Assembly (NCBI GenBank): GCA_963930645.1
Contig: OZ005648.1
Span: 155,147,035-155,211,034, forward strand
Source of the DNA: Salticus scenicus
Taxonomy: Eukaryota; Arthropoda; Arachnida; Araneae; Salticidae
DNA length: 64,000 nt
Reading direction: 5' to 3'
The notes under the pieces were generated by a model. It was not told the DNA's origin and did not search any database. It saw only the letters and a list, made by a program, of their open reading frames with translations. Every line of letters starts with the position of its first letter. Within the stretch, counting starts at the first letter, position 1. This document shows positions 43,230 to 54,235 of the stretch, in pieces. A program made the translations under genes and the position numbers.

Positions 43230-44821
43230 TGGTGGACATAATTATAAGACACCTATCTTATTTGACAAGTAGTGAAAGAAAAGATTCAGAGCTTAAAAAT
43301 GTTTTATCAAATACGTCAAAAACATAAAGTTATTCTGTTATCACACGTAATTGTTTTACAGAAATGACACTTTTATAGAGTTTCATAAAAAAATTTAAAA
43401 TACCATGGACAAAATTATAAGACACCCTAACATTTTAATTAAAACGCCTGCATTTTTTCAAAAATAATGTGCAATATGCAAATTTTCTGCACGGTGTTAT
43501 GACGTCAGCAGTTAACTTAAGCAGACGGCAAGGCAACCGACTTCACGCATTTACAAACATGCCACGATGTACAGAATTCAAAGAAAGTGAAATTCGGAGA
43601 TTAAATGGAACTGATGCTTCAATTAATAATATTTCAAAAGTTATTAAACGCTCTAGATGTATAATTAGAAATGTTTTGAAAAGAGGAATGAGGAATTAAT
43701 GGATTGATTAAAAGAACTAGACTTACTCCTTGCTTGTCCTCGAGAGACGGACGCCATGTGCTTTCGCTCGCTACACAGAATAAGATGACCACTACAGGCA
43801 TTAAAAATGCTTTGAAACTGAATTGTTCAAAGAGAACCATTCGCAGGGGGTTGCATAATGCTTTCTATGTGAAATATAAAAAATTGAAGAAAAAACACCG
43901 CTTCTAAGCCGGCACAAAATGGAGCGTGTAAACTTCACTAAACAAACTATGGCCTGGACCTCCAAATGCTACTCTGGGTTATTTTCTGATGAAAAAAAGT
44001 TTAACCTGGATGGTCCTAACGGGTTTCAATATTACTGGCATGATTTACGGAAGTCTCCTCATGTACTAATGAGACGCCAAATGGATGGAAGCTCAGTAAT
44101 GGTTTGGACTGGTTTTTCGGCTCAAGGGAAAACGGATGTTGTTTTTGTGCATTCAAGAATGAATTCCAAAAAGTATAAAAATCTTCTTAAAGATCAACTA
44201 GCCAAATACGGTGAACTTCTTTGTGGCGAAAACTACACATTCTAGTACGATAACGCGCCGATTCATGCATCATACGAAACAAAAAAGTGGTTTTCAGAGC
44301 AAAGTATCAATGTTCTCCCGTAGCCTTCTCGCTCCCCTGACTTAAATCCCATCGAAAACTTGTGGGGGCTCGTGCGGTTTACCGAAATGGGAAGCAGTTT
44401 ATATGTGTCGAAGACCTAAAGAATGCTATAAAATGTGCTTGGGAAGAACTGTCTTGCGATATTTTGTTAGAATTGAGAGATTCGATGTCGAATCGCATTT
44501 TTCATGTTATAAAAAATAATGGCGGCTCCACCAAATATTGAGTAACCATGTTAGAGGATTTGCTTTTAGACCATTAGTGTCTGCTAATTATGTTGACCAC
44601 TGTATTTGGAAAAAACGGTTGGTGTCTTATAATTTTGTCCATTATGTTTTTAAGTTTTTTCATTAAATTGTATGAAAATATCATTATTATAAAATAATTA
44701 TATATGATAACAGAATAGATTTATGTTTTTGACGTATTTGATAAAACGTTTTTAAGCTTTGAATCTTTTCTTTCACTATTTGTCAAATTAGATAGGTGTC
44801 TTATAATTATGTCCACCACTG
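43227..44821 (+). mobile_element. Tc1-type transposon, complete ends, dead
   Basis: 1,595 bp with ends CAGTGGTGGACATAATTATA and the inverse, flanked by TA. The inverted repeats are bipartite: the subterminal AGGTGTCTTATAATTTTGTC-type word occurs again about 180 bp inside each end (43411-43426 and 44624-44645), as in Tc elements with IR/DR layout. It carries a transposase pseudogene at 43559-44541. Confidence 0.9.
43559..44541 (+). pseudogene. Tc1 transposase (DD34E), with stops
   Basis: Starts MPRCTEFKESEIRRLNGTD with the first HTH, then a second HTH (TTTGIKNALKLNCSKRTIRR). The catalytic residues are all visible: Asp in LFSDEKKFNLDG (43988), Asp in YDNAPIHAS (44249) and Glu in DLNPIENLWG (44354). 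The last two are separated by 34 residues in the same frame, the Tc1 spacing. In-frame stops interrupt it near 43699, 43905, 44243 and in the LP*PSRSPD motif where Trp is expected; a frame shift lies near 43700. It ends NGGSTKY. Dead, but the ends could still be mobilised in trans. Confidence 0.9.
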
Positions 44822-45168
44822 TATATAGGGGAGAGTAAGGAGGGATGGGACAGTTTTGACAAAAATATTTTTTACAAATTTACTTTTACTGGTACAACAC
44901 TGTAAGTTTCAGAGAAACAAATTGAAACATTTTAACTTCTTTTAAAAATATAAATTTGATGGTAATTGTTAAAATATTAATTTTATAAGGCAATTAACGT
45001 AGTCATAAAAGTATCCCATCCCTCCCTTATATGAGGGAGGGATGGGACATGTTTATAAAGTTAAAATAAATTTATAATATACAGACATGCTATGAAAAAT
45101 GACAAAAACAGTGGGACACGATGTATGTAAGGTTAATTAATTACTAATAACATCTATTTTATCCTACA

Positions 45169-46812
45169 CTAGCAGGCTTCGCCCGCTTCATTGGGCCCTA
45201 TTTTTAAATGAATCATTATAATTACTGAATTCTCAAAATTGCATTAATTTTTATCACGTGAAAAAAAAAAAATCGAAACAAAATCTGATTAGGAAAAATG
45301 TCGCACCGGGTTCTCACTGCCTTCGGAAAAAATTCCCAAAATGCTCTAGCTCTTATTTCTGTTATTTTCCCCCTTCGCCCCCCCCCCTCCCGTCTATCCT
45401 AATAATTTTACAAAGTCGAAAATATCCGCAATCGATTTGTAAATATCAAAAACCTCTATGCACCAGTTTTGAACGATCTATCTCTATTTTTATTTTTTTG
45501 CCCCACCACTCTCCCAATAATTTTAAAAATTCGAAAATATCCGCAATCGATTTGTAAGTATGGAAAACCTCTATGTACCAATTTTGAATGATCTAACTCT
45601 ATTTTTTTTTTTTTTTTTTTTGTCCCTCCGCCCCCCCTCCCGTCCCTCCTAATAACGTTACACTTTCGAAAATATCCCCATTCGACTTGCAGGCCTCTAA
45701 AACCAATCTGTACCAATTTTGAACGGCCTAACTGCATTTCTATTTGTTTTTGCCCATAGCCTCCCTTACCGCCCCTCCTAATAATTTTACAAACTCAAAA
45801 ATATCCGCATTCGATTTTAAGTATCGAAAACCATTTGTGTACCAATTTTGAACGATCTAACTCTATTTTTATTTTTTTGCCCCCCCATCTCCTCCCCCTT
45901 CTCGAACCTCCTAATAACTTTACACTTTCGAAAATATCCCCATTCGACTTGCAGGCCTTTAAAACCTATCTGTACCAATTTTGAATGCCCTAAATGTATT
46001 TCTATTTGTTTTTACCCATAGCCCCCCCCCTTACCGCTCCACCCCCTTCCCGCACCTCCTAATAATTTTACAAATTCGAAAATATCCGCAATCGATTTGT
46101 AAGTATCGAAAACCTCTATATACCAAATTTGAACGATCTAACTCTATTTTTATTTTTTTTGCCCCCCCCCCTCTCCCCTCCTAATAACTTTACACTTTCG
46201 AAAATATCCCCATTCGACTTGCAGGCTATTGAAACCTATCAGTACCAATTTTGAAAGGCCTAACTTATTTCTAATTGTTTTTGCCCCTGCTGCCCCACCT
46301 AGGGGCTGAATTTTTAAAATACCAGAAATTGGTTTTTAGATATTTGTATTAGCTATATTTTATAGCAAAAATTTCACGCATATCTGTTTTTTTTTTTTTT
46401 TTTTTTTTTTTGTTTGTTTGTTTGTTTGTTTGAGATATATAGGATTATGCGAAATCGCGTTTTACGCATGTGAAATCCCGTTTCCTCCCCCCCCCCCCCC
46501 CCCCCCCCGCCACCCTTGGGGACCGAATTTCGAAAATTCCAGAAATTGGTTTTTAGACATTTATATTAGCTATATTTTAAAGCAAAACTTTTACGGATAT
46601 CTGTTTTTTTTGTTTGAGATATGAAGGATTTTTTAAATTCCCGTTTTGCCCCCTCCCCCCCCCCTTGGGGGGCGAATTTTTTAAAAAAAATTTTTCCTAA
46701 ACCATCCCTGACCTATAAGGAAAAAAACAAAAAAAGAATGATCGAAATCGGTCAAGCCGTTTACGATTTTATAAAGGACATACAGACAAACATTCATTTT
46801 TATATATATAGA
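45169..46812 (-). mobile_element. Helitron (non-autonomous), second minisatellite copy
   Basis: Minus-strand start A|TCTATATATATAAAAATG at 46812; end CTAG|T at 45169. Same family as 20105-21502, with about seven A/B minisatellite units (45420-46290) against six there. C-runs, T-runs and a TTTG microsatellite (46413-46432) vary between the copies. Frames are by-products. Confidence 0.65.
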
Positions 46813-46979
46813 TTAGAGTATAATGTACCACTTAAATAAAAAATTTTTAAATGCTCAATCAGTTCATTTTTTTTTTTTTTTTTTTTTTTTTCTAGCAAAG
46901 AAAGTACTGTTTTTTAGTTCAAATATTCAAAATTAAGTTTTTGTTATGTTTACATGTTTTGTGGTTCCCTGATTATTAA

Positions 46980-47815
46980 TTAGGTTTTTAGTGGCTAGTC
47001 TGTGAGCGTTATCAGCATATCTCAAGAACAAATATGACCAAGAAATCCTAACTGTAATTGGTGAATGTAATTTCTTTTGTATATTTTACCATGTTCAGGA
47101 AAACTGCTCAGGAATGAAAATTAATTCCTCATACATATATGGTAAATAAAGTACACTCTATAAAAAAAAAAAAAAACAAAAAAAAAAAAAACGACGCACC
47201 AAAAAGAAGTGGGGACAAAAATTAGTAGTTGAATTGGAATGGGTGGTCCGAATGGGACAAAAATTGGTAGATGTGATGTACATGTGGAGAACAACAATTA
47301 ATTACAGTTTCAGAAAATTTGAATGATTTAATCAAGAGGAAGGGCCTCACAAAGTAAACAAGTCAATAACGCGTTGGTCCACTTCTGGCCTTTATGAACG
47401 CAGTTATTCGGCTTGGTATTAATTCATAGAGTTGGCAGATGTGCTTCTGTGAAGTATCGTGCTAAATTCTGTCCAATTGTTGCGTTAGATTGGTAAAATC
47501 CCGAGCTGGTTGTAGGACCCTTTTTATGATGCTCCAAACGTCCTTAGTGGAAGAGAGATCCGGGGACTGAACTCAACCCCACTGAGTCACCTATTAAGGG
47601 TATTTGAAGTCACTGAAGTACCACTTGCACGTAGGATCGACGATAATGATGAATTGGTGCTTGATTCCATCAAAACCTGTATGTATGTCAATTTGTGTCT
47701 AGTTTGCATTACTCTTTCTTGGTGCGTCACTCTTTTTGTTGTAGAGTATATTTTTAAAAGTTAAAAGGGTAAACAAAAGTCGTGTGAGTGCCACACCAAT
47801 TATTTTCCATGATTT
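46980..47815 (+). repeat. Interspersed repeat split by a Tc1 fragment
   Basis: Left part: ATATCTCAAGAACAAATATG and GGAATGAAAATTAATTCCTC. Right part: GGGTAAACAAAAGTCGTGTG and CACACCAATTATT. The intervening 47149-47753 is a Tc1-like insertion. Confidence 0.55.
47149..47753 (-). mobile_element. Tc1-like transposon remnant with transposase C-terminus
   Basis: Ends: GACGCACCAAAAAGAAG near 47190 on the left and, inverted, CTTTCTTGGTGCGTCACTC near 47725 on the right, each next to ACTCTA. On the minus strand near 47600-47375 one frame reads KDVWSIIKRVLQPARDFTNL, then RI*HDTSQKHICQLYELIPS and ARSGPTRY, the C-terminus of a Tc1 transposase. A TAG replaces a Trp and the catalytic Glu is lost (SSTKDVW for the usual NPIENVW). 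Confidence 0.7.
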
Positions 47816-48150
47816 TGAATTTGTTTCGTGCATTTTTTCTTCCATCTATTTATTTATTTGCCTCTTGATATTTTCTGTTTAAGAAGTATCAGAATCTTCA
47901 TTCTTCCTTTTCTTACATATCCCACCCCCCCCCCTGAGCTGCTCTGTCCCATCCCTCCCTTTTCAGTATTTTTCAAAATAATAATTTATTATTAGACACA
48001 TGCTACTTTTAGGCTTAATTTACTACTAATTCATAAAAGTTATATTATTAGGTATATAAAATATGAAAAGTAATTATGCTAACATCAGTGAGTGACGTTG
48101 AAAACTTGCCTTGAAAATTAAGCAACTGTTTACTTTTGGTGTTAAAATAG

Positions 48151-48181
<31 letters not shown>

Positions 48182-48336
48182 TAAACTTACAGAGTTCTCC
48201 AGCTAAAATGATACATAGCAACAAATATGGGGCTGTAGTTACTTCACCAGGTGGAAGTGTCAAAAATTAAAAACAATGTTTATTTTAAGAATAACTTTAG
48301 GTGTCCCATCCCTCCCGACTCTCCCCTGTATATTAA

Positions 48337-48698
48337 TTAAAGAAAATTAAATGATTATTATTTATTAAAATTTTGAATTGAATTATAAAATAAAGTAAAA
48401 ATAAATGAAAAGTTTAGATCACATAAACAATTAAAAAAGAAGAAGAAGAAAAAATCCCGTATTTAGCATCGAACCCAGGTCATCTGAGTGACAGCTTCGT
48501 GCTCTTCCGATCACGTTAATGGGCTGACTCGCTTGCGAAATAACTTGTATTTAAAGATTACTGAAACTTTAAACGCTTTTTTCTCGAAATTCTGTGGCTA
48601 GTGGGTGCTACTACTTTAATATGTTACCTTCATAGTATACTACAATCCTGCGCAATTTCGTCCCAATCTGAATTTTCCATGTCATGACCTCTCCTTGT
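48337..48698 (-). repeat. tRNA-Asp-like SINE, copy 2
   Basis: Inverted copy of 40062-40430. Minus-strand tRNA-like part: CGTGATCGGAAGAGCACG, AAGCTGTCACTCAGATGACC (anticodon GTC, Asp) and GGGTTCGATGC (B box), then a T-run. It starts directly after the right end of the 3.5-kb element. Confidence 0.65.
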
Positions 48699-48820
48699 AA
48701 GTCTAAATGTATCTTATATTTCTATTACATTCATTAAATATAACATATTTAAAAGTTTTCGAAACTTTAGTTATATTTTACTGATAACCCAAATCAAATG
48801 CGACAGTTATACCTCTAGAC

Positions 48821-49251
48821 CAGGGGTGGTCAACCCACGGCCCGCAGTGCAGTTTTCTGCGACCCGCGAAGAGACTAACGATATTTAGTTTAACAACTTT
48901 GGTTAGCAGATTAAAAATTAATAAATCTGCTCTGACTTTTCGAAATGAAAATGCATTTCAACAATTATGGTAGCTAAAGAATCACACACTGTTGTAATGA
49001 AATATCATTAGATTCATTTTTCATTCTTTTTATTATAGTTATTAATGTAGAGTCATACTTTTTTTTACGATTCTATTGTTAATTTATGAATGAAACTAAT
49101 TTAAATTAATGTATTCTGCTCCGAATCTTCAACCTGTCCTTCTCTGAAAAACGTATATATATTTATGATTCATGCATTCACAAACATATATACACACACA
49201 CATATGTACATACGGTGCGGCCCGCCATGTGTTCTGGATTGGGCAGGCCTG
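48821..49251. mobile_element. hAT MITE with 8-bp target duplication
   Basis: 431 bp. Begins CAGGGGTGGTCAACCCACGG, ends GGGCAGGCCTG, and is flanked by CTCTAGAC on both sides (48813-48820, 49252-49259). CAGGGGTGG ends with 'CGGCCCGC' are a widespread hAT form. The interior is AT-rich without a frame. Confidence 0.85.
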
Positions 49252-49570
49252 CTCTAGACCATAGTTGCCAATTTTAAAATAAGGATAATCACCACTATAT
49301 TTTTAGAGAAACTTATTACATTAATTTTTAGAGATTTAAGATCATGGGGTTAACTATCATGAAATTCTGGTGTAAAATCTTCCTGAAAATCGGGAAAATG
49401 TGGCAAATGTTCTCTAGACCAACTAGCCACATGCGGCTTTTCGAAATTATAGTTTTTCAAGAACTTCTGTAGGGATTTTTCTGTGTGGAAGAATTTAGCT
49501 ATTTTTCTTAGATAACTTTTGTAGAATTCATTTGTAAGTTACTTTTTTTTTCCGTAAAAATATCAATATA

Positions 49571-50075
49571 CAGGGTGATTATAATTAAAGTTAAGATTTC
49601 AAAACGCTATAATTTTAAAACTACCCATCAGAGCGATTTGATATTTTGCCAGAGCAATCGTGAGGCAATGAAATTTTGTTTGGCAAACGAAAAAATAATA
49701 GTTCCAAAACGTACCGTTAATTATCCGTAAAGTATTTGTTTCATGAAGCTCCTCTTTTTCTTTTTTCACTATGACTGTTTCCTCTGTAAACACGTATTTT
49801 TGTCTTTTTGCTAAAAAAAAAATGAAGTAAACCCTTGAAATCTATTGCTTTCTGCTATTCCATTGTGATGCTAACAACATTCCTGTGTTTAATGAGTCCA
49901 TTTATTCATTTCCCCTGACAGCGCCATCTATAGAAACATGTTGAAACTACTTTTTTCCTCCCCCAAACAAAATTTCATTGTTTCACGATTGCTCTCGTAA
50001 AATATCAAATCGCTCTGATGGGTAGTTTTAAAATTATAGCGTTTTGAAATCGTAACTTTAATTATAATCACCCTG
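49571..50075. mobile_element. Tc1/mariner MITE with about 110-bp TIRs
   Basis: 505 bp with ends CAGGGTGATTATAATTAAAG and the inverse, TA-flanked. Inverted repeats extend through ACTACCCATCAGAGCGATTT and AGCAATCGTGA. The frame at 49599-49793 (minus) has no known product. The flanks are themselves mirrored: CGTAAAAATATCAATATA on the left, TATATTGATATTTTTACG on the right. Confidence 0.82.
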
Positions 50076-51138
50076 TATATATATTGATATTTTTACGAAA
50101 ATGTCGATTTTCTTACGTTAAAGAAAGTAGTTCGTAAAGAAACATGTAGGTTTTAGTCGATGAAGGCACTTTATTCAAGGTAAATTTTCGAAATAGTCCA
50201 ATAAAGCTGTCACTCGTATCACAAAAGTCACCCTTTAATGAATATCCTGGAAACAGTCCCCGAAAACAATCACTTGCAGTAAAAATAAATAAATAAATGT
50301 AACAGAGTTAAATACGTCACATAAAAAGAATTTCACTGACTCAGAATAAATGACAAATAGCTTGGAGCAAAGTCTCTATATGAGTTAACCATTCAGAGCA
50401 ACAGTTGTCGCAGTCCAGTTGCCTGAACACAACTGAAATCGGTAGTTAATATGAACCTATTTATAATCTTGGCGGATTCTTTTATAAGCTTCTAAAGACC
50501 AGTACATTTTTAACAAAATGCAGTAGATCAGTAGAAAAGTCAAAATCCAATAATCTATTGGTGAAACCAATAGAATTAACAGTTGGTGTGCTCACCTGCC
50601 ACGATATGAAAACGACGATGCGAATGAAAAATGAATTGTTTCAAATAACTCAAATATGAGCTTCTCACAGCAGCTCGATGATTTGAGAAGAATTACTTCA
50701 GCTCAGTAAACTTTTGTTCATTATTCCTTTTTATGCTACGTGGAAATTGTCCTTAAAACTGTAAACTACTCTTTTATTGCAGATTCGCTGAATTAGACCT
50801 CTAGCACTAATAGTTTTTAAAATGCTATACCGTTTTCAGAATTTATATTATCATTTACTTATTTTTTAATCTCCTGAAAAGTTTTGTTTCCTGCATTTTC
50901 CCCATTTTTAACATTTTTTAATATCGTGGTAAAGCATTTATGACTTTGGTTTGTCTATCTATTTAACTATCTGTTCGAGCCCTAATTTTCGTAAATATTC
51001 TTAGAATGCCTTGAAACTTATACATGTTTTTTAAGTTTACTATATATAGTATGTTCTGTTCCTTATTGAAAATGGTATAATTACACGATTAATTTGCGTA
51101 CAAGGACACCCAAGAAAATTTCAAAGCATTACATTCTA
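50076..51138. other. Intron 4, nothing recognised
   Basis: No exon, repeat end or frame that I could support. Confidence 0.4.
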
Positions 51139-52567
51139 CACTATCTACCAATAAGCATTTGGACACTTTCGAATTTAAACGTTTTTCCAAATATCTAGAG
51201 TAATTCTTAGAGAATTATCTTGAAATCTTGGGAGTGTAAAAAACATGTTACACCTAATATATTTCAGCAAAAGATTTGTCCTGAAGAGGAAAAGGGGACC
51301 AATAAAAAATTAAAACAAAAATCAAAATGTTTTGGATCATCCTGTAAAAAGTAATTCTTGAAATGTATTTTGGCAGTAGCATGTGATTATGAAGATTCTT
51401 CTAATTATCTGTTTAAATTTTTAAGTCTATCACAAATATTCATTGAGATATAATGTTTTCTTTTGTTTAGTTGCAAAAATATTTGCCACTTTTTTAACTA
51501 TAACACGTAGGGTATTAGACCTAGTGCAATGCCATTTTTAGGAAATATGGCATACTGTATTAGATACGGCATACTGCAATCAGAATGCAAAGAAGATTAA
51601 TATCTTATGAAATATGAGCATTTTTACTAAATAATTTTTAACTACGCATGCGGAAGCTTTTAAAAAATTTCATTTGTATAATTTAAATAGCCAGAAGTAT
51701 TGAGCTACTTATATGAAAACTCCAAACAAATATTGTGTAAATTCAAAAAGTTATGAGTTATAGAATGAACAGAATTTCAGTTCCTCTAAGAAAAAAAAAA
51801 CAGGAAGATGATAAGAGTTTTTATCAATATTTATTTGCAATCAGTGAACACTGCATTACCATTGGGCATTGATTGAATCAAAATAAAATATGAGTAAAAC
51901 CCCTTATAGTTTAACTTTTATTTTGAGAGGAAGCACTTGTATAGCACATTCTGTACATTCTATCTCTCATAACTCTATGAATTTACACAATATTTGTTTG
52001 GGGCTTTCTTATGAGTAGCTCAATACATTTGGCTATTAAATTGTGCAAATAAAATTTCGCTAAAGCTTACGCATGCTTAGTTAAAAAGTATTTAGCAAAA
52101 ATGCTCATATTTCGTAAGATATTTAACATTTTGGTTGCAGTATGTTTTGTCTAATGTAGTATGCTAAGTTTCCTAAAAATAGCTTTGCACAGGGTATAAC
52201 ACCCTACATATTATAATTTAAAAAGTGGCTTTTTTTTTTTTTTTTTTTCCTTCAAATTTTCAAAGAAACTGTTATATCTCAATGAATATATGTGGTAGCT
52301 ACATAAAAAATCATACAGATAATTAGAAGAATACTCATAATTACATACTACAGCCAAAGCGAGTTTCAAGCTTTTACTTTTTACAAAATATTTTGTTTTG
52401 TTTAATTTTTTATTGGTCCCATTCTCTCCTATGGGACTAAACTTTTGCTGAAATATATGAGGTATAACATGCTTCCAAAGTTTCAAGATAATTCCTGCAG
52501 AATTTTTCTAGATATTTGACAAAACGTGTAAATTCGAAAGTATCCAAATACTTATTGGTAGATAGTG
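51139..52567. mobile_element. Foldback element, 1.43 kb with arms of about 700 bp
   Basis: Flanked by TA. The left end CACTATCTACCAATAAGCAT returns inverted at 52548-52567, and the two halves match as inverted repeats over nearly their whole length (for example GAGATATAA words, ATATTTCAGCAAAAG, TATTGAGCTACT, TCCAAACAAATATTGTGTAA), meeting near 51820-51880. Divergence between arms is moderate, with small indels. Frames inside have no product. The TA flank suggests Tc1/mariner mobilisation. It lies 1.0 kb before kinase exon E. Confidence 0.85.
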
Positions 52568-53566
52568 TATGAGAGGCTTTTCTATTAAGGCATATTTTAA
52601 TATCTGTACTGAATAAAACACAATGAAATTAATATATTTTTGGCGTGCACAAAATCATCTTTTCTATAGAATATAGTTTCGTAAACTTTAATGAGTGGTT
52701 TACAATTAGGCCATTCAAAGCCTTATAGCTATTATTCGAAATTGCTGGAAGAGCATTTTCAGTTCTGTTACGCCTTTGATTTTGACCTCGATTCATCGAT
52801 TTGTATTTCCATCTATCTGTCTGTATATTCACTCTCTAATTCCGATATTTTCCGACTATCTTGAAACTAAACTATCCTTTATAGCACAGATCTCCGTAGA
52901 ATGTCCAGGGAGGTCAGGGGATTCACAAGTCATCCCGAAGAGAAAATGTACTATATGGTATGTTATAAAGTACAATATGGCATGTTCTCCACAGAAAATG
53001 GTGTAAGCACAACCTGTTTGTGCACAGGGAGTCACAAAAGATTTCGATGTGTTATGGTCTACGAGAAGTAAAATTTGATGGTACGAAGTTTTTTTTTTTT
53101 TTTTTTTTTTTTTTTCAATATGATACGTATGTAAATTTCAGACCATATACAAGGTTACACAAAAGCATTTTTTTAAGACTCTTTCTTTATAAATAAAGCT
53201 ATAATGATATTTTTTGTGAGATTCCTTCTTTCATTAGTCAAAAACAAAATATATTTTTGTAGCCTTGCGATTTTTTGACAATACGCAGGATTTCGTAAAA
53301 GTTGTACGTTTTTTCTAAAGCAATGCTATAAAGATAATTTTGGAAGTTTTCTTCCTCAATCATAATAACCATAAAATATTTAAGGTGTCATTACAGAGTT
53401 AAAACATATTGAACTAAAGGTTAAATGATATATCGGATAAGAGCATTTGATATTTTCTAAACTAGGCAATAGAAACATGAGTTTTTATTCGAAAAAGACT
53501 GGAATCGTGTAATTATGCTTCCAACAAAACCTTTTTAAAAAATTTTAATTGAAATTTTCGTTTCAG
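52568..53566. other. Intron 4 end, before kinase exon E
   Basis: No gene seen; a degenerate repeat with TCGATTTG, ATCTATCTGTCTGTATATTC (52790-52830) and a poly-T run at 53089-53115. Confidence 0.4.
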
Positions 53567-53730
53567 AGGTGTGGTTTTGTATGTGATGGTAGTTGGTAAA
53601 ATGCCATTTATATTCTGTCAGAAAAAAGAGGAATATGTATTAAACGCCCGTATGAGACATCTTTTTATGCAAAGAATATCTAAAGGTTTAATGCAAGATA
53701 ACTGGAAGCTAATGGAGAATCTGAGTCGAG
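53567..53730 (+). CDS. Protein kinase exon E (alpha-F to alpha-G region)
   Basis: Exon of 164 bp after tttcag and before gtaata; it completes the split Leu codon (SLG) and ends one base into the next codon. It reads GVVLYVMVVGKMPFIF, the alpha-F helix and PF motif of SNF1-related kinases, then CQKKEEYVLNARMRHLFMQRISKGLMQDNWKLMENLSR. The stretch after the PF motif is longer and more basic than in AMPK or MARK; HUNK also has an atypical segment here. The alpha-H and alpha-I helices and any C-terminal regulatory tail must lie beyond 64000: I found no further exon in the last 10 kb. The exon lies 1.0 kb after a 1.4-kb foldback element. Confidence 0.85.
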
Positions 53731-53779
53731 GTAATAGCTTTCACATATATTTTTTTAAATAACGTAAATATTTCAATGT

Positions 53780-53821
<42 letters not shown>

Positions 53822-53939
53822 AGTATTATAAAATAATTTATTTTTATTTTCCTACTGAAAACTGGCTTAGGCACGCTAAACACTTTTTTTTTTCTTTCTT
53901 TATTTTCTTCTTTTTTTAACAAAAGAAAATCTATTTATT

Positions 53940-54235
53940 TGCATATAAATAATAAAGAATTTTTCTTTGTGTCCGTGTAAAAAAAAAAAATCAATAAGGT
54001 TCGTGCTATGATGACCTGTAACATACGTCCCAAATTTCAGCTCATATTCGAACAAAGTACTTAGACGATATCATGTTCACTCACATACATATACACATAC
54101 ATCATCGTAAAAATAGTAAATAAGAATTCAGGGGATCTCATAACGTGTAGAAGGTAGAAACACCAAAATTTCAAATTCAGAATTTTGACATGATCACAAT
54201 ACTTTCCTCACTATAGTGCTCGGAAAGTAATAAAA
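53940..54235 (-). repeat. Interspersed repeat head plus one array unit, inverted
   Basis: Minus strand: TTTCCGAGCACTATAGTGAG, head-like text with ACACGTTATGAGATCC, then one degenerate unit of the 7236-8290 array (GAGCTGAAATTTGGGACG, ACAGGTCATCATAGCACGAA). Confidence 0.55.

Larger units (their letters stand above)
44827..48327. mobile_element. 3.5-kb TIR element abutting the Tc1, hosting other insertions
   Basis: Ends AGGGGAGAGTAAGGAGGGAT and the inverse, flanked by the 6-bp direct repeat GTATAT (44821-44826 and 48328-48333); the left duplication includes the last base of the Tc1. The word GGAGGGATGGGAC occurs near 44839 and 45034 and inverted near 45005, 47946 and 48301. No transposase of its own. 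Inside: a Helitron (45169-46812), a tandem-body repeat and a Tc1 fragment. The superfamily is unassigned. Confidence 0.72.

Noticed and set aside
52211..52486. 91-codon frame on the minus strand
   Set aside because: Lies within one arm of the foldback element and includes a poly-Lys run from a poly-T tract.
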